From assembly GCA_018623995.1 (NCBI GenBank), contig JAAZUV010000014.1, positions 1-18,080 of the forward strand: a stretch of 18,080 nt of DNA, given 5' to 3'. This stretch comes from Methanobacteriota archaeon (GTDB taxonomy: Archaea; Thermoplasmatota; Poseidoniia; Poseidoniales; Poseidoniaceae). Every line of letters begins with the position of its first letter. Positions within the stretch are counted from its first letter, which is position 1. The notes beneath the pieces were generated by a model that saw only the letters and a program-made list of their open reading frames with translations, was not told the origin of the DNA and did no database searches. The translations under genes and the position numbers were made by a program. This document shows, one piece after another, positions 8,701-16,245 of this stretch.

Positions 8701-10586
8701 CCAAGGTAGGTTGTTCCATCCGGTGCTTGCAGAACAAGATCGAGATCGTTCATGAGCCTGGATTCAGATTGCGGTGCATTGGCGCTCCCTTCAACATCGC
8801 TCCAAGCGAGTGTAAGGTCGACACCTTTTGATGCATCCATGTCGAAGGAATACAGCATTGAAAATCCTGCACGAAGTTCGCGAGCATCATCGTGGAAAAC
8901 GTCCAAATCGGTTCCAGCGTAACTTGGAGCAAGACTGTTTTCCAGATCGATTTGCCCCCAGCCTTCGTTGCTGTTTGGAATATCAGGCGTACCGAGGTCT
9001 TCAGCTCCGTTCACAAGGGTTGCTTTGATGAGGCTTGCAGAGGGCTTGTTGATTCCAGCAACCTCGCGGAGGTACTCACGAGCAAGTGCTGCAGAACCGC
9101 TGGCCACTGCGGTGGCTTGCGATGTTCCACTCAACTCCATGTACATCGAGCGGGTGTTGCTGTGCGTTCCGCTTGCGCATACTGAACCGACAACACTCTT
9201 GGCTTCCTCTGCCCTTGCAGAACAGATTCCTTCTCCGGGAGCAACAAGGTCAGGCTTGATTCTTCCATCGAGCGTAGGACCCTGCGATGAGGAAGCACTG
9301 ACACTACCGTTGTTGCTCGAACCAATGGAGAGGACGTTCTTTGCCGTACCCGGGGCAGTCACTTTTGATGCACCCGAGGCTCCGTTATCACCCACAGAAA
9401 AGACAGGAAGTAAGTACTGATTGTTTGAAACATATTGGTCTGCTGATCTTGAATCTGCGGTATAGAATCCAAAGTTTCCGTTCGAACCCCAAGCGTTGAC
9501 AGCAATTCGGGCGGTCTTGAGTTCAGCATCTGAAAGGAGGTCATAGATGGAGCCTTGACGACCAAAGTATCCTGTTGGGTCGTGTTCCAGAGCATACATT
9601 ACGAGATTGGCTTCAGGTGCGACACCGGTTGTCGATGCATCTCCACTGCCGTCACCAAGAACGGTCATGACAATGTGTGTGCCGTGTCCGCTGTTGCTGT
9701 CAACAGGGGATGAATCGAGCCCGTATTGCGTGTTGATTGCAGCGATACGACCGAGGACATCTGGATGGTCGTTGTCAAGGCCAGTATCCATGACAGCAAT
9801 CGTCTCTCCAGAACCGTCGAGGCCTAGCGAGGACGTTGCTCGGATAGCAACAGCACCCACTTCTGTGGCTGCCAGGTTGTTGTGGAGTTGGAGATCGTAG
9901 GCTTTTGCGACAAAGAGAACATCGTCATGCGCAGCGATTCGTCGCAGTTCGTGTGCATTGAGCCCATGCTCGAAAACAGCCTCGCACATGTCCAACGAGC
10001 ACCATGACGACGATGCACCATTTTGGACAAGGTGTGTTGTGAGCGAAGCAACGTTCGAAGATTCAATGTCTCCCGCAACGGTGATTTGAACAAGGCGTGC
10101 ACCTATTGCGTCGTTTGTCGTACGCATGTATGGTGCATAAGCCCCCATCCAGCGAACGTTATCATTCGATGAAATTGACGAAATCTGTGATGCATCATGT
10201 ACACGCACAATGAAAACGCCCTGACTTTGGCGTTCAAGGACCTCGATGTCGTATGAATCCTCAAACCCGTTCATGATGGATGCATCGTTGAGTTGGAGTT
10301 GAACAAGATAAAGCGAGGTTGAAAATGAAGCACCCCAAGCGGAATTGATGTAACTCAAATCGGTGAGTTCAGGATCGAATGAGAACCCTGCAAGATGGAT
10401 CGTTGGATCAACTGTCTTGATGGCAACGGAACGGGTGGAGATAGGTTGAATTGGCATCCAAGTCGAATCAATGGACTCAACAACCTCAGTTTCTGCGATA
10501 GTCTCCGGAGACGATGATGCCATCGGAAATGCCAACGAAAGGAGGAAGATGGACAGCAGGAGAAAACACCTGCGGCGTAGATGCAT
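5742..10586 (-). CDS. Large membrane-anchored subtilase (S8, KP-43-like) with Ig-like modules
   Basis: A 1614-residue exported serine protease. Residues 1-24 are a signal peptide (RRR, hydrophobic core, PMAS). Residues about 90-235 look like two propeptide-like repeats. The S8 domain (about 240-550) carries D267 (AVMDTGLD), H301 (SGHGTH) and S489 (SGTSQATAVASG). Residues about 555-690 match the KP-43-type beta barrel (LMNDLDLVLQAPDG). A CARDB-like module (about 690-808) and further Ig-like modules follow to about 1432, several with an N-x-G-N turn at 990, 1119, 1236 and 1349. One membrane helix (about 1446-1464) precedes a cytosolic tail with seven AGLPP repeats and the end NGWTMEQWQHYGEQYL. 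This implies an outward-facing protease that digests extracellular protein, held to the cell by its C-terminus. At the usual oxyanion Asn position the sequence reads VGDNG, so Asp400 may replace Asn. It lies 45 bp after GAPDH. Confidence 0.95.
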   Translation of the reverse strand: MHLRRRCFLLLSIFLLSLAFPMASSSPETIAETEVVESIDSTWMPIQPISTRSVAIKTVDPTIHLAGFSFDPELTDLSYINSAWGASFSTSLYLVQLQLNDASIMNGFEDSYDIEVLERQSQGVFIVRVHDASQISSISSNDNVRWMGAYAPYMRTTNDAIGARLVQITVAGDIESSNVASLTTHLVQNGASSSWCSLDMCEAVFEHGLNAHELRRIAAHDDVLFVAKAYDLQLHNNLAATEVGAVAIRATSSLGLDGSGETIAVMDTGLDNDHPDVLGRIAAINTQYGLDSSPVDSNSGHGTHIVMTVLGDGSGDASTTGVAPEANLVMYALEHDPTGYFGRQGSIYDLLSDAELKTARIAVNAWGSNGNFGFYTADSRSADQYVSNNQYLLPVFSVGDNGASGASKVTAPGTAKNVLSIGSSNNGSVSASSSQGPTLDGRIKPDLVAPGEGICSARAEEAKSVVGSVCASGTHSNTRSMYMELSGTSQATAVASGSAALAREYLREVAGINKPSASLIKATLVNGAEDLGTPDIPNSNEGWGQIDLENSLAPSYAGTDLDVFHDDARELRAGFSMLYSFDMDASKGVDLTLAWSDVEGSANAPQSESRLMNDLDLVLQAPDGTTYLGNNFVSGASVSGGSADDLNNIERVRLPAGTSTQTGEWMIMVEHRGGSSQRFSVVLAADATLIPKADLTTFGNSILPSSFTPLVGDLVSVSLAWHNQGTLASGVYRIQVEDVTEGSILYDSNRSSLEGGELDSVSFFTQFSTTGIHTLRLSLDTNNQVPELNDGVSGTDNNVLDVNIEVTAQGLRVVFLNEDGSVPQSTADRDAAATVEMDVRNETGLSLPFVVMHEGTGERPVSLTVSGVQEPDLIYPAILNSPEDQWSRTVNESGPFTLSGQGTENDTVYLQLDLEDLSAALDGSTERFARAGTFVVDVTARYQNQPTVSHTQRLTFTIDQVDSVDVVPSGTVGVQAQPGASTGFSIGVRNTGNSAAQYTMSCTSASQWQIMLGNSNSSTLEFEPLNILQDLSMDVNVFVPGVSNGQPAAGFIDQITCVVTSPTDPTLNHVEVVDVAVSELRSFKSDLYGPSGAIGPGALAAPVYANTGDVVYYNHTISNDGNTEMGFTVTLERGNPSWAAQMSYLDQTSSTNLNLNLLAGQSADVQLMLLVPETAREGNSNTYTLRVEHSAQSFTLNTTSLVVSDNLDVQLEQAEVGIVSAVVGENFTFVELNVLNTGNADLDLEWSYGLAPDGWTVNYANPPSFVGVLSQANVVVAILPPNQTDAGTGFDLPLYVNASNNGRFVTSELILRVEVPTSDFAGISTDITAAPLLFIPRGDSAKQTFTLVNEGNQPLSGELRAEVRDSEGMVLSDRKVTVSPSSITDLGVGQSIDIVGKVTPDSDAKDGRYQLIIVFTSDSNVVVEFAADTSVSAQQSSGGLLNMSPWIAYPLLAAVAVAMVIGARRLKSSAKVSDSSTDLVSPDAHTNPDHLGTRRDEALDISHSVNDMASGEVSQDEIAAALAQSMDMPVPITSAPAGLPPAGLPPAGLPPAGLPPAGLPPAGLPPAGLPPSPVKEVPPIPTGPPLPPGGLPNGWTMEQWQHYGEQYLQRMGLK
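5874..5978 (-). repeat. In-frame tandem 15-bp repeat (7 x AGLPP)
   Basis: Seven consecutive 15-bp units encode AGLPP (subtilase residues 1537-1571) in the cytosolic tail. The units differ at third codon positions (for example cca or ccg, gca or gct), so they are selected at protein level or old enough to have diverged. Unit number could still vary between strains by slippage or recombination. It is a coding repeat, not a CRISPR array. Confidence 0.9.
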
Positions 10587-10631
10587 AGTTACCCGACCCC
10601 GATTGGGTTTTTGAGGATGCGCCTTTTTTGA

Positions 10632-11669
10632 CTACAATCCATTGTACGTAGCAATAGCATCGTCGGTCTTCTTTACCGACAGTTTCCAATCGGTTTCGAG
10701 GCCCATGAGTGCCCGAATTGCGTCAACGTTCTCAGGAATGACATCGGACTCTTGGTGAATGGCTTGGAAGTAGTAGAGTGTATTTCCATCAAGTTTGACT
10801 CCATCCTCCCACACAAAGATTTCGTGCAGATCACCCCACTTACGGCCGATATCTCTCGAGAATTCCATCACCTCAGCCGTGGTTGTGATACCTGTTTCAG
10901 CACCGTTCATAATCAACACACGAGGCTGTTGTGACCACAATTCAAGAACGGATTCTGTAGTCATTCCGTGTCCCTCTGGCAACGTAGCAACGATGGCATG
11001 AACGTGCATAATGGTCGTAGGAACAGCGACTGCCAATGAGTTGATCTCAATTTCTGGGCGAATGGTCATGACATCAGGACCATGATGACTTGGTACCTTG
11101 AGGACAGGTTTGATGGCATTGATTGGCCCTTTGCTGGAATCGCCTGGGTCAGCAGCTCTGCGAATCATCGTACACTCGACTGAGAGGGAACCACATGCAT
11201 GAAGCAAGGGGACCAGGGTTCTCGAAAGACCGGTCGTATTGCACGAAACGACGCGAGTGCCTTCGACGTTCATGTTCTCAGAATGGTTGCCACTGGACGT
11301 GTAGGACATGCCGGTCATGGCGTGCTTTTCGCCACCCTGAAAAATCCATTTGACGCCGGCCTTTTGGTAGAGCTCCTTGTTTTGAGCACCAACTTTTCCT
11401 GGTGAACAATCGACAACGATATCGGCGACAGAGAGCAGATCGGTCAAACCCCCTTTGCAGTCGTACCCTGCTGGACCAAATGCAGCGATTTTGTCTTCTG
11501 CATCGTACGTGCAATACAGAGGATATCCTTTCCGGACAGCGAGGTCACAACCGAAGGACGGCCTTGTTTTTGTAACGCCAATAATCTCCATGTCGTCCTG
11601 CGCATCGATTGCATCTGCAACACGCTTTCCGATTGTCCCGTATCCGTTGATTGCGACCTTAACGACCAT
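10632..11669 (-). CDS. gap: Glyceraldehyde-3-phosphate dehydrogenase, archaeal type II
   Basis: A 345-residue enzyme that converts glyceraldehyde 3-phosphate with phosphate and NAD(P)+ to 1,3-bisphosphoglycerate, and the reverse in gluconeogenesis. The Rossmann motif VAINGYGTIGKRVADA lies at residues 5-20. The archaeal catalytic block SCNTTGLSR has C143 as nucleophile. FQGGEKH (110-116) and VPSHHGPDVMT are also typical of the archaeal family and not of the bacterial type. The start at 11669 is chosen because the Rossmann strand begins at residue 2, as in homologues; an in-frame ATG ten codons earlier adds an unconserved tail. No Shine-Dalgarno is visible, and a TTTATG element at 11706-11701 would place transcription close to the start codon, so the mRNA may be nearly leaderless. 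It heads the minus-strand run. Confidence 0.95.
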   Translation of the reverse strand: MVVKVAINGYGTIGKRVADAIDAQDDMEIIGVTKTRPSFGCDLAVRKGYPLYCTYDAEDKIAAFGPAGYDCKGGLTDLLSVADIVVDCSPGKVGAQNKELYQKAGVKWIFQGGEKHAMTGMSYTSSGNHSENMNVEGTRVVSCNTTGLSRTLVPLLHACGSLSVECTMIRRAADPGDSSKGPINAIKPVLKVPSHHGPDVMTIRPEIEINSLAVAVPTTIMHVHAIVATLPEGHGMTTESVLELWSQQPRVLIMNGAETGITTTAEVMEFSRDIGRKWGDLHEIFVWEDGVKLDGNTLYYFQAIHQESDVIPENVDAIRALMGLETDWKLSVKKTDDAIATYNGL

Positions 11670-11796
11670 ACTGCTCAACATCGTGGCAAGGCTGAACATC
11701 CATAAACAGTTCGTGCCGCATCAATGCAATGCAAATTCATGTTTCAACACGTCCTCAAGGAGAGGGTATTTGACCGACATCAGACACCGTTGAACC
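11670..11796. promoter_or_regulatory. Divergent promoter region between gap and the GXGXG gene
   Basis: This 127-bp gap separates divergent start codons, so it must hold both promoters. For gap, the minus-strand TTTATG at 11706-11701 is a TATA-like candidate 32 nt before the start. For the plus-strand gene, GGTATTTGA at about 11765-11773 would place initiation at or just before ATG 11797, a leaderless arrangement. Neither gene has a good ribosome binding site. The individual boxes are weak matches; the presence of two promoters is the firmer statement. Confidence 0.4.
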
Positions 11797-13374
11797 ATGG
11801 CGGGACGAGGAGATGTTTTTGAGCGCTCCATGAGCATCAACGCAAAGTTCCTTCCACGGCTCCAAGCAGCTGTAGAACAAAATGCTCTGCTCCGAATTGG
11901 CTGGACCGGTTCTGGTGAAGAGGTTCCTAAGAACGGCGAGATCGGATTGTGTCCTGCTATGCCTGAAGGAGCTCGAATCCGTGCACTAGGAAAACTCGGC
12001 TCATGGACCAGTTCGTTCGGTATCGGAGGCTCATTTGATATCGAAGGTGAAGCCGGAGCCTTCTTTGGCGCCTACAACCAAGGAAGTAAACTCTCAGCAT
12101 CAGGATACATTGGCCGTTGTGCAGGATTCATGATGCAAGGTGGAAGCATCACTGGGCAAGATGGTAGCGGCGACGATCTTGGAATGTTCATGAACGATGG
12201 GTTGATTACCGTCAAAGGTGATGTCGGCCAACGCATAGGAAACGGCATGACGGGTGGTATGATCGTCGTCCAAGGCGATGTTGGAAACAATGCAGGATGT
12301 GGCATGAAAGGCGGCATGGTCATCATAGAAGGACGCTGTCCAACACCACCCCAAGGAACGCAGCTTCGTCCATTGACCTCAAAGGAGTTGAAGGAAATCA
12401 ACTCAATGATTGAGAATCACGGCATGACATTAAGCAACGATGCATTTTGTCTCGAATCAAACAACAGCATTGAATTCCACATCGATGGTTCAACCGTTTC
12501 CTCTGGCGACCTCTCGAGCATCGCCATCACTCCGATGGATGAAGCACCACTGATCGAAAATCACGATGTTGATACTGCTGCGCTCATTCATGGGGCAGAC
12601 GAAGATGCCTTGCCAATCCTTCTCCCCCTCCCTGTTTTACCATACGTCCCCGATGGGAGCGTTTTGGCTGTCGAGGCAAATTCAACAGGGCGTTTGTCGT
12701 ACATTCAAACACAACCATTCCTTGTCGAGGAACAACCGCGCCCAATCGACGTACTACACTTGAACCTACGAAGCTTGGTCAATCTTCCTGCGAATTCAAG
12801 ATCTGTCGCAGGGGCTTGTTTGGACTTTGACAGCCTCCCCTCAATGACCGATGAGGAACTTGACGGCTTGCTCGTCGTCCTCCGCACGTTGCTCACCGCT
12901 GATGCACCCATTTTGGCCTGTCAGGGAATTTCAAGAATCCAAGCCCATCACAAGCGTGCTGTTTACCACAACCTCCAGGTTGCTGTTTCACGAATTGAGG
13001 ATGGAACTGGGGTTCCAGAGGCTGCAACATTGCCAATCATCGGTCGATCTATTAAAACCAATCTTGAGACAACTGAGACCACAGCCGCTCTTGAATTTGG
13101 ATTCACATGCGATGCACATGACATTATCGTCGCACGATGCGCCGGTGCACAATTTGTGGTCACACAACCACCCGTCCTTGAGAGGGAAGACATGGAGTTC
13201 TGGCTTCAAGGCCTTTCCATCGATATGATGCGTATCCTCCGTACTCTCGGACTTGAGTCCATCGATCAGGTTCAACGAGCGCATCTTCGTGCCCTCGATT
13301 ACGACACAGCTGCCATCAGTGGTTTGCGCATGGTCGGCTATGAACGACCACTTCCGCATTGGTTTGCACGATGA
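11797..13374 (+). CDS. GXGXG (GltB domain 3-like) protein with degenerate glutamate-synthase-like C-terminus
   Basis: A 525-residue protein. Residues about 75-182 form a right-handed beta-helix of the GXGXG type seen in glutamate synthase domain 3 and formylmethanofuran dehydrogenase subunit C; each turn repeats G-x-[IV]-x-[VI]-x-G-x2-G (for example GLITVKGDVGQRIGNGMTGG and GMIVVQGDVGNNAGCGMKGG). Residues about 190-300 are not recognised. The C-terminal part (about 315-525) faintly resembles the FMN-barrel end of glutamate synthase: EDGTGVPEAA recalls the GGTGA.P loop and MRILRTLGLESIDQVQRA recalls the conserved tail helix. The iron-sulfur cysteine cluster is not evident and the barrel seems too short, so catalysis by the standard route is unlikely. 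It could be a scaffold or partner of a glutamate synthase or amidotransferase. No signal peptide. PheT follows 9 bp downstream. Confidence 0.75.
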   Translation: MAGRGDVFERSMSINAKFLPRLQAAVEQNALLRIGWTGSGEEVPKNGEIGLCPAMPEGARIRALGKLGSWTSSFGIGGSFDIEGEAGAFFGAYNQGSKLSASGYIGRCAGFMMQGGSITGQDGSGDDLGMFMNDGLITVKGDVGQRIGNGMTGGMIVVQGDVGNNAGCGMKGGMVIIEGRCPTPPQGTQLRPLTSKELKEINSMIENHGMTLSNDAFCLESNNSIEFHIDGSTVSSGDLSSIAITPMDEAPLIENHDVDTAALIHGADEDALPILLPLPVLPYVPDGSVLAVEANSTGRLSYIQTQPFLVEEQPRPIDVLHLNLRSLVNLPANSRSVAGACLDFDSLPSMTDEELDGLLVVLRTLLTADAPILACQGISRIQAHHKRAVYHNLQVAVSRIEDGTGVPEAATLPIIGRSIKTNLETTETTAALEFGFTCDAHDIIVARCAGAQFVVTQPPVLEREDMEFWLQGLSIDMMRILRTLGLESIDQVQRAHLRALDYDTAAISGLRMVGYERPLPHWFAR

Positions 13375-13379
13375 GGTGA
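13373..13379 (+). promoter_or_regulatory. Shine-Dalgarno for pheT overlapping the upstream stop
   Basis: GAGGTGA lies 4 nt before ATG 13384 and shares bases with the TGA stop of the GXGXG gene. This fixes the pheT start and implies that the two genes are translated from one mRNA. Confidence 0.75.
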
Positions 13380-13383
13380 AGAA

Positions 13384-15129
13384 ATGCCAACCATATCTGT
13401 TGACCAAAATCTGCTCGCATCCCTGCTTTCCAAACACGGATGTCAGCACGACATTAACGACGTTGATCATCGTCTTCCATTGCTCGGCACAGACATTGAC
13501 CGCTGCGATAAGGAAACTCTCGACATCGAGATTTTCCCAAATCGACCGGACCTTCTTAGTGCAGAAACACTCAGTCTCGCCATGCGAGGATTTCTTCACA
13601 ATCAAGTCACACTTCAAGACGAATCATTGAACGAAAGTGGCATCGCTATGACGGTTGAAGCCGAACTTGCAAACATCCGACCAGTGATCCTAGGAGCAGT
13701 TGTTCGTGGACTCGAAATGAAAGATAATGACGAAATGGATGCATTCATCAAACAATTGATGGATCATCAAGAAAAGCTTCACTTCGCTCTTGGTCGAGGA
13801 CGTCGACGTGCAAGCATTGGGGTGCACGACTTGTCAACTCTTCACCCACCATTTACGGTGAAGGCTGTTGATCGAAACCACTCGTTTGTTCCACTTGCGA
13901 TGGAGAATCCAATGACCATCGATGAGATTCTTTCATCCCATCCTAAAGGCGTCGATTATGCTCACTTATTGGATGGCATGGAGAGAGTGCCCATCATCGA
14001 AGATGCGAACGGTTCCGTTCTTTCGTTCCCACCGATTATCAATGGTGCACACACGACCGTTCAATCGTCGACTCGTGACCTGTTCATCGATGTGACTGGA
14101 TGGGATCGTCGAGCCTGTGAATCGTGTCTCATGCTCGTCGCACTTCAAGCGAAAGAGCGTGGTGGGACCATCGAAACAATCGCCTTAACCGATTGCGAAG
14201 GCCAGAAGGAAACGCTCCCAAATTGGTCGCCAGTTCACCATCGAGTCCCTGAGCGCCTCGTCAGGACCATTCTTGGAAGAGATATGACTGAAGATGAACT
14301 CTCGAATGCGATGATTCGAATGGGTGGTCGCTACACTGGTCGCTCTGCAGCCACTGCAGAAGAAATCAGTGATGATGGGGCAATGCAGCACGCAGGCGAG
14401 GGTGAAGACATGCTTGGTTTCGATATGCCTCGCTGGCGTTTCGACCTCTTGCATCCTGTTGATCTTGTCGAGGATTTAGCGATTGGACATGGATACGAAG
14501 ATTTGGGTACCGATGTACCAAAAGCACCGATGAACGCCCTGCCTCGACCGGACGATCACCTTCGAAGAAGAATTCGAACATCGATGCAAGGCATGGGCTT
14601 CATGCAAATTCAATCGCTCACACTTTCCAACGATGAGGACCAATTCGAGAGGATGCGTTGGAAACCGTTCAATGCAATTACACGTATCACCAATCCAATC
14701 ACGATTGAGCACACCATGATGCGCCATTTCCTTTTGCCAGGACTCCTTCGTCTTCTTGCTTCAAATCGACATCACGACTTGCCTCAGTCTGTCTACGAAC
14801 TTGGAACGGTCGTTCGAGATCATTCCAACATGGACAGATTGGCGTTCCTGACCGCTGAAAAAAGTGGAGGCTTTGCAGCGATTCGAGGTCGTATCCAGGC
14901 ATTTTTGCGCGACATTGGTGCTGAAAACGTCACCATCGAGGCACTTCCTGACAACGATGGGCCTTGGCTTGCTGGTCGAGCGGCTCGCGTCCTTATCGGT
15001 GGGGAGTGGGTTGGTTGCTTTGGGGAAATCGACCCAGCAATCTCTCAAACGTTTGAACTCCTCGTACCACTGAACGGTGCTGAATTCGATGTTGAAGCGC
15101 TCAAATCTGTAATCACAGATCCTGTGTGA
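13384..15129 (+). CDS. pheT: Phenylalanine-tRNA ligase beta subunit, archaeal type
   Basis: A 581-residue beta subunit that, with PheS, forms the (alpha-beta)2 enzyme charging tRNA-Phe. The N-terminal module begins MPTISVDQNLLASLLSKHG, as in archaeal and eukaryotic homologues, which lack the bacterial EMAP-like insertion. DIEIFPNRPDLLS (residues 47-59) is the conserved N-terminal block. B3/B4 (about 90-245) holds the editing fold. B5 (about 275-380) includes PRWRFDLLHPVDLVEDLAIG, a strong family signature. The catalytic-like core fills the C-terminus. Length is normal for the archaeal form. Residues about 318-345, rich in Ala, Glu and Gly, look like an insertion in the B5 part. No pheS is in the window. 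The gene is the middle member of a tight plus-strand set. Confidence 0.95.
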   Translation: MPTISVDQNLLASLLSKHGCQHDINDVDHRLPLLGTDIDRCDKETLDIEIFPNRPDLLSAETLSLAMRGFLHNQVTLQDESLNESGIAMTVEAELANIRPVILGAVVRGLEMKDNDEMDAFIKQLMDHQEKLHFALGRGRRRASIGVHDLSTLHPPFTVKAVDRNHSFVPLAMENPMTIDEILSSHPKGVDYAHLLDGMERVPIIEDANGSVLSFPPIINGAHTTVQSSTRDLFIDVTGWDRRACESCLMLVALQAKERGGTIETIALTDCEGQKETLPNWSPVHHRVPERLVRTILGRDMTEDELSNAMIRMGGRYTGRSAATAEEISDDGAMQHAGEGEDMLGFDMPRWRFDLLHPVDLVEDLAIGHGYEDLGTDVPKAPMNALPRPDDHLRRRIRTSMQGMGFMQIQSLTLSNDEDQFERMRWKPFNAITRITNPITIEHTMMRHFLLPGLLRLLASNRHHDLPQSVYELGTVVRDHSNMDRLAFLTAEKSGGFAAIRGRIQAFLRDIGAENVTIEALPDNDGPWLAGRAARVLIGGEWVGCFGEIDPAISQTFELLVPLNGAEFDVEALKSVITDPV

Positions 15130-15137
15130 TGAACGAC

Positions 15138-15770
15138 ATGTGTGGCCGATTCGCATTTCAAGGTGACCAATGGCCCGAGTTGACAGCCGAAATTGAACAG
15201 CCTGTCATCGAACCAAATTACAACATCTGTCCCCAAAACAAAACACCCGTGATTCATTACGACTCGGACAACCTTGCCATCACTTCAATGCAGTGGGGCC
15301 TTCGCCCATCATGGAGCAAAGAGAGCACGATGGAACCGATCAATGCCAGAGTCGAAACAATCGATTCGAAGCCATTGTTTCGAGAAGCTTATCGGCAACG
15401 CCGCTGCCTTGTTCCTGCCAATGGATGGTACGAATGGAAGACAACACCGAGAGGAAAAGTTCCGTTCTATCACTCAGTTGCAAATCAGGATGTCTTGCTC
15501 ATGGCCGGAATTTACGAGCATTGGGGACAGGTAGAACAAACGTTGAACACGTTCACAATACTCACTCAAGAATCGATTCCGGAGATTCAACATATCCACA
15601 ATCGAATGCCCGTTATCATCGATGAAATGGAAGCAGATTCGTGGTTGAAAGATGCTCAGCAACCTTCCTCGGGCATCACCATCGAAGTGCATCCAGTCGA
15701 TCGAGAAGTGAATAAAACAACGGCGAAAGGGCCTCAACTCATACGACCATTGCGTACGCTGTTCGATTAG
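15138..15770 (+). CDS. SRAP-domain abasic-site DNA-protein crosslinking protein (YedK/HMCES family)
   Basis: A 210-residue SRAP protein. Family members form a thiazolidine crosslink between Cys2 and abasic sites in single-stranded DNA, shielding them during replication. All key residues are present: Cys2 (MCGRF), Asn69 (PINARVET), Glu99 (GWYEW) and His154 (HNRMPVI). ATG 15138 is chosen because the chemistry needs Cys directly after the initiator Met. Upstream in-frame GTG/ATG codons at 15126 and 15129 would bury it, and GTGAT 7 nt upstream can serve as ribosome binding site. The gene starts 8 bp after the pheT stop. Its stop overlaps by 4 bp that of a convergent gene on the other strand. Length matches the short prokaryotic form. 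Confidence 0.94.
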   Translation: MCGRFAFQGDQWPELTAEIEQPVIEPNYNICPQNKTPVIHYDSDNLAITSMQWGLRPSWSKESTMEPINARVETIDSKPLFREAYRQRRCLVPANGWYEWKTTPRGKVPFYHSVANQDVLLMAGIYEHWGQVEQTLNTFTILTQESIPEIQHIHNRMPVIIDEMEADSWLKDAQQPSSGITIEVHPVDREVNKTTAKGPQLIRPLRTLFD

Positions 15771-16153
15771 ACGTATGCCGAATACGAACCGTCAGCGTTC
15801 TTCACATATGCTGTTGGTTCGAAGGCTCCATCGCTAAGTTTCTTGTAATGATAGCCGTCTGAATGGTGAACCCATTCAAACGCTGGTTCAGTCACAGATG
15901 TTGACTCAGGAGCCGGCTCATTGCTCACGCCATCGTAATCATCCGCTACATTGCTTGATGCAACAACCGTTGTATCTCCTCCGCCGAACAGAGCGAGTGC
16001 GTCTTTGTATGCAGATTCATTTCGTTCTTCCGATGAGGAGTGCTTCTCTGTGTGCACATCTTGGCCCTTGCGATAAACAATCGGTGCTGGAGGCGTCTCG
16101 TCAATGACTTCCTCTTTTTTGTTGGTCCGCTTGAATGGCCAGAAGGGGGGCAT
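15767..16153 (-). CDS. Small protein of unknown function with aromatic C-terminal module
   Basis: A 128-residue protein that I do not recognise as a named family. It starts MPPFWPFKRTNKK (hydrophobic-aromatic then basic), continues with a polar, acidic, probably disordered middle (about 15-88), and ends in a compact motif of about 37 residues rich in Tyr and Trp: FEWVHHSDGYHYKKL, then AFEPTAYV and DGSYSAYV. The repeated D-G-x-Y pattern recalls OCRE or WW-like aromatic repeats but is too short to assign. No signal peptide, so probably cytosolic, perhaps touching the membrane through its N-terminus. ATG 16153 is chosen over one 17 codons upstream because a TATA-like CACATATCA sits about 27 nt before it, the spacing expected for a leaderless archaeal mRNA. 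It converges on the SRAP gene. Confidence 0.7.
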   Translation of the reverse strand: MPPFWPFKRTNKKEEVIDETPPAPIVYRKGQDVHTEKHSSSEERNESAYKDALALFGGGDTTVVASSNVADDYDGVSNEPAPESTSVTEPAFEWVHHSDGYHYKKLSDGAFEPTAYVKNADGSYSAYV

Positions 16154-16245
16154 GAAACTCGCTTTCGAGTTGGATTGATATGTGTTTTGAAGTGGTCCAA
16201 TCAAATTGCCGCTTGCTTCAAAACCAAAGACTGAGTAGGTCCACT
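16154..16245. promoter_or_regulatory. Divergent promoter region with one TATA-like element
   Basis: The element at 16176-16184 reads tgatatgtg on plus and cacatatca on minus. On the minus strand it is centred about 27 nt from ATG 16153, as for a leaderless mRNA. On the plus strand it would give a start near 16207 and a leader of about 40 nt for the secreted-protein gene, which has AGGT at 16237-16240, 5 nt before its ATG. One element may serve one or both directions. Confidence 0.4.

Noticed and set aside
11797..13374. Calling this gene a functional glutamate synthase large subunit
   Set aside because: No glutaminase domain, no evident iron-sulfur cysteine cluster and too short a barrel; only the GXGXG domain is securely identified.
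12988..13617. Minus-strand frame of 209 codons
   Set aside because: It lies antisense across the end of the GXGXG gene and the start of pheT, both firmly supported on the plus strand, and shows no recognisable family.
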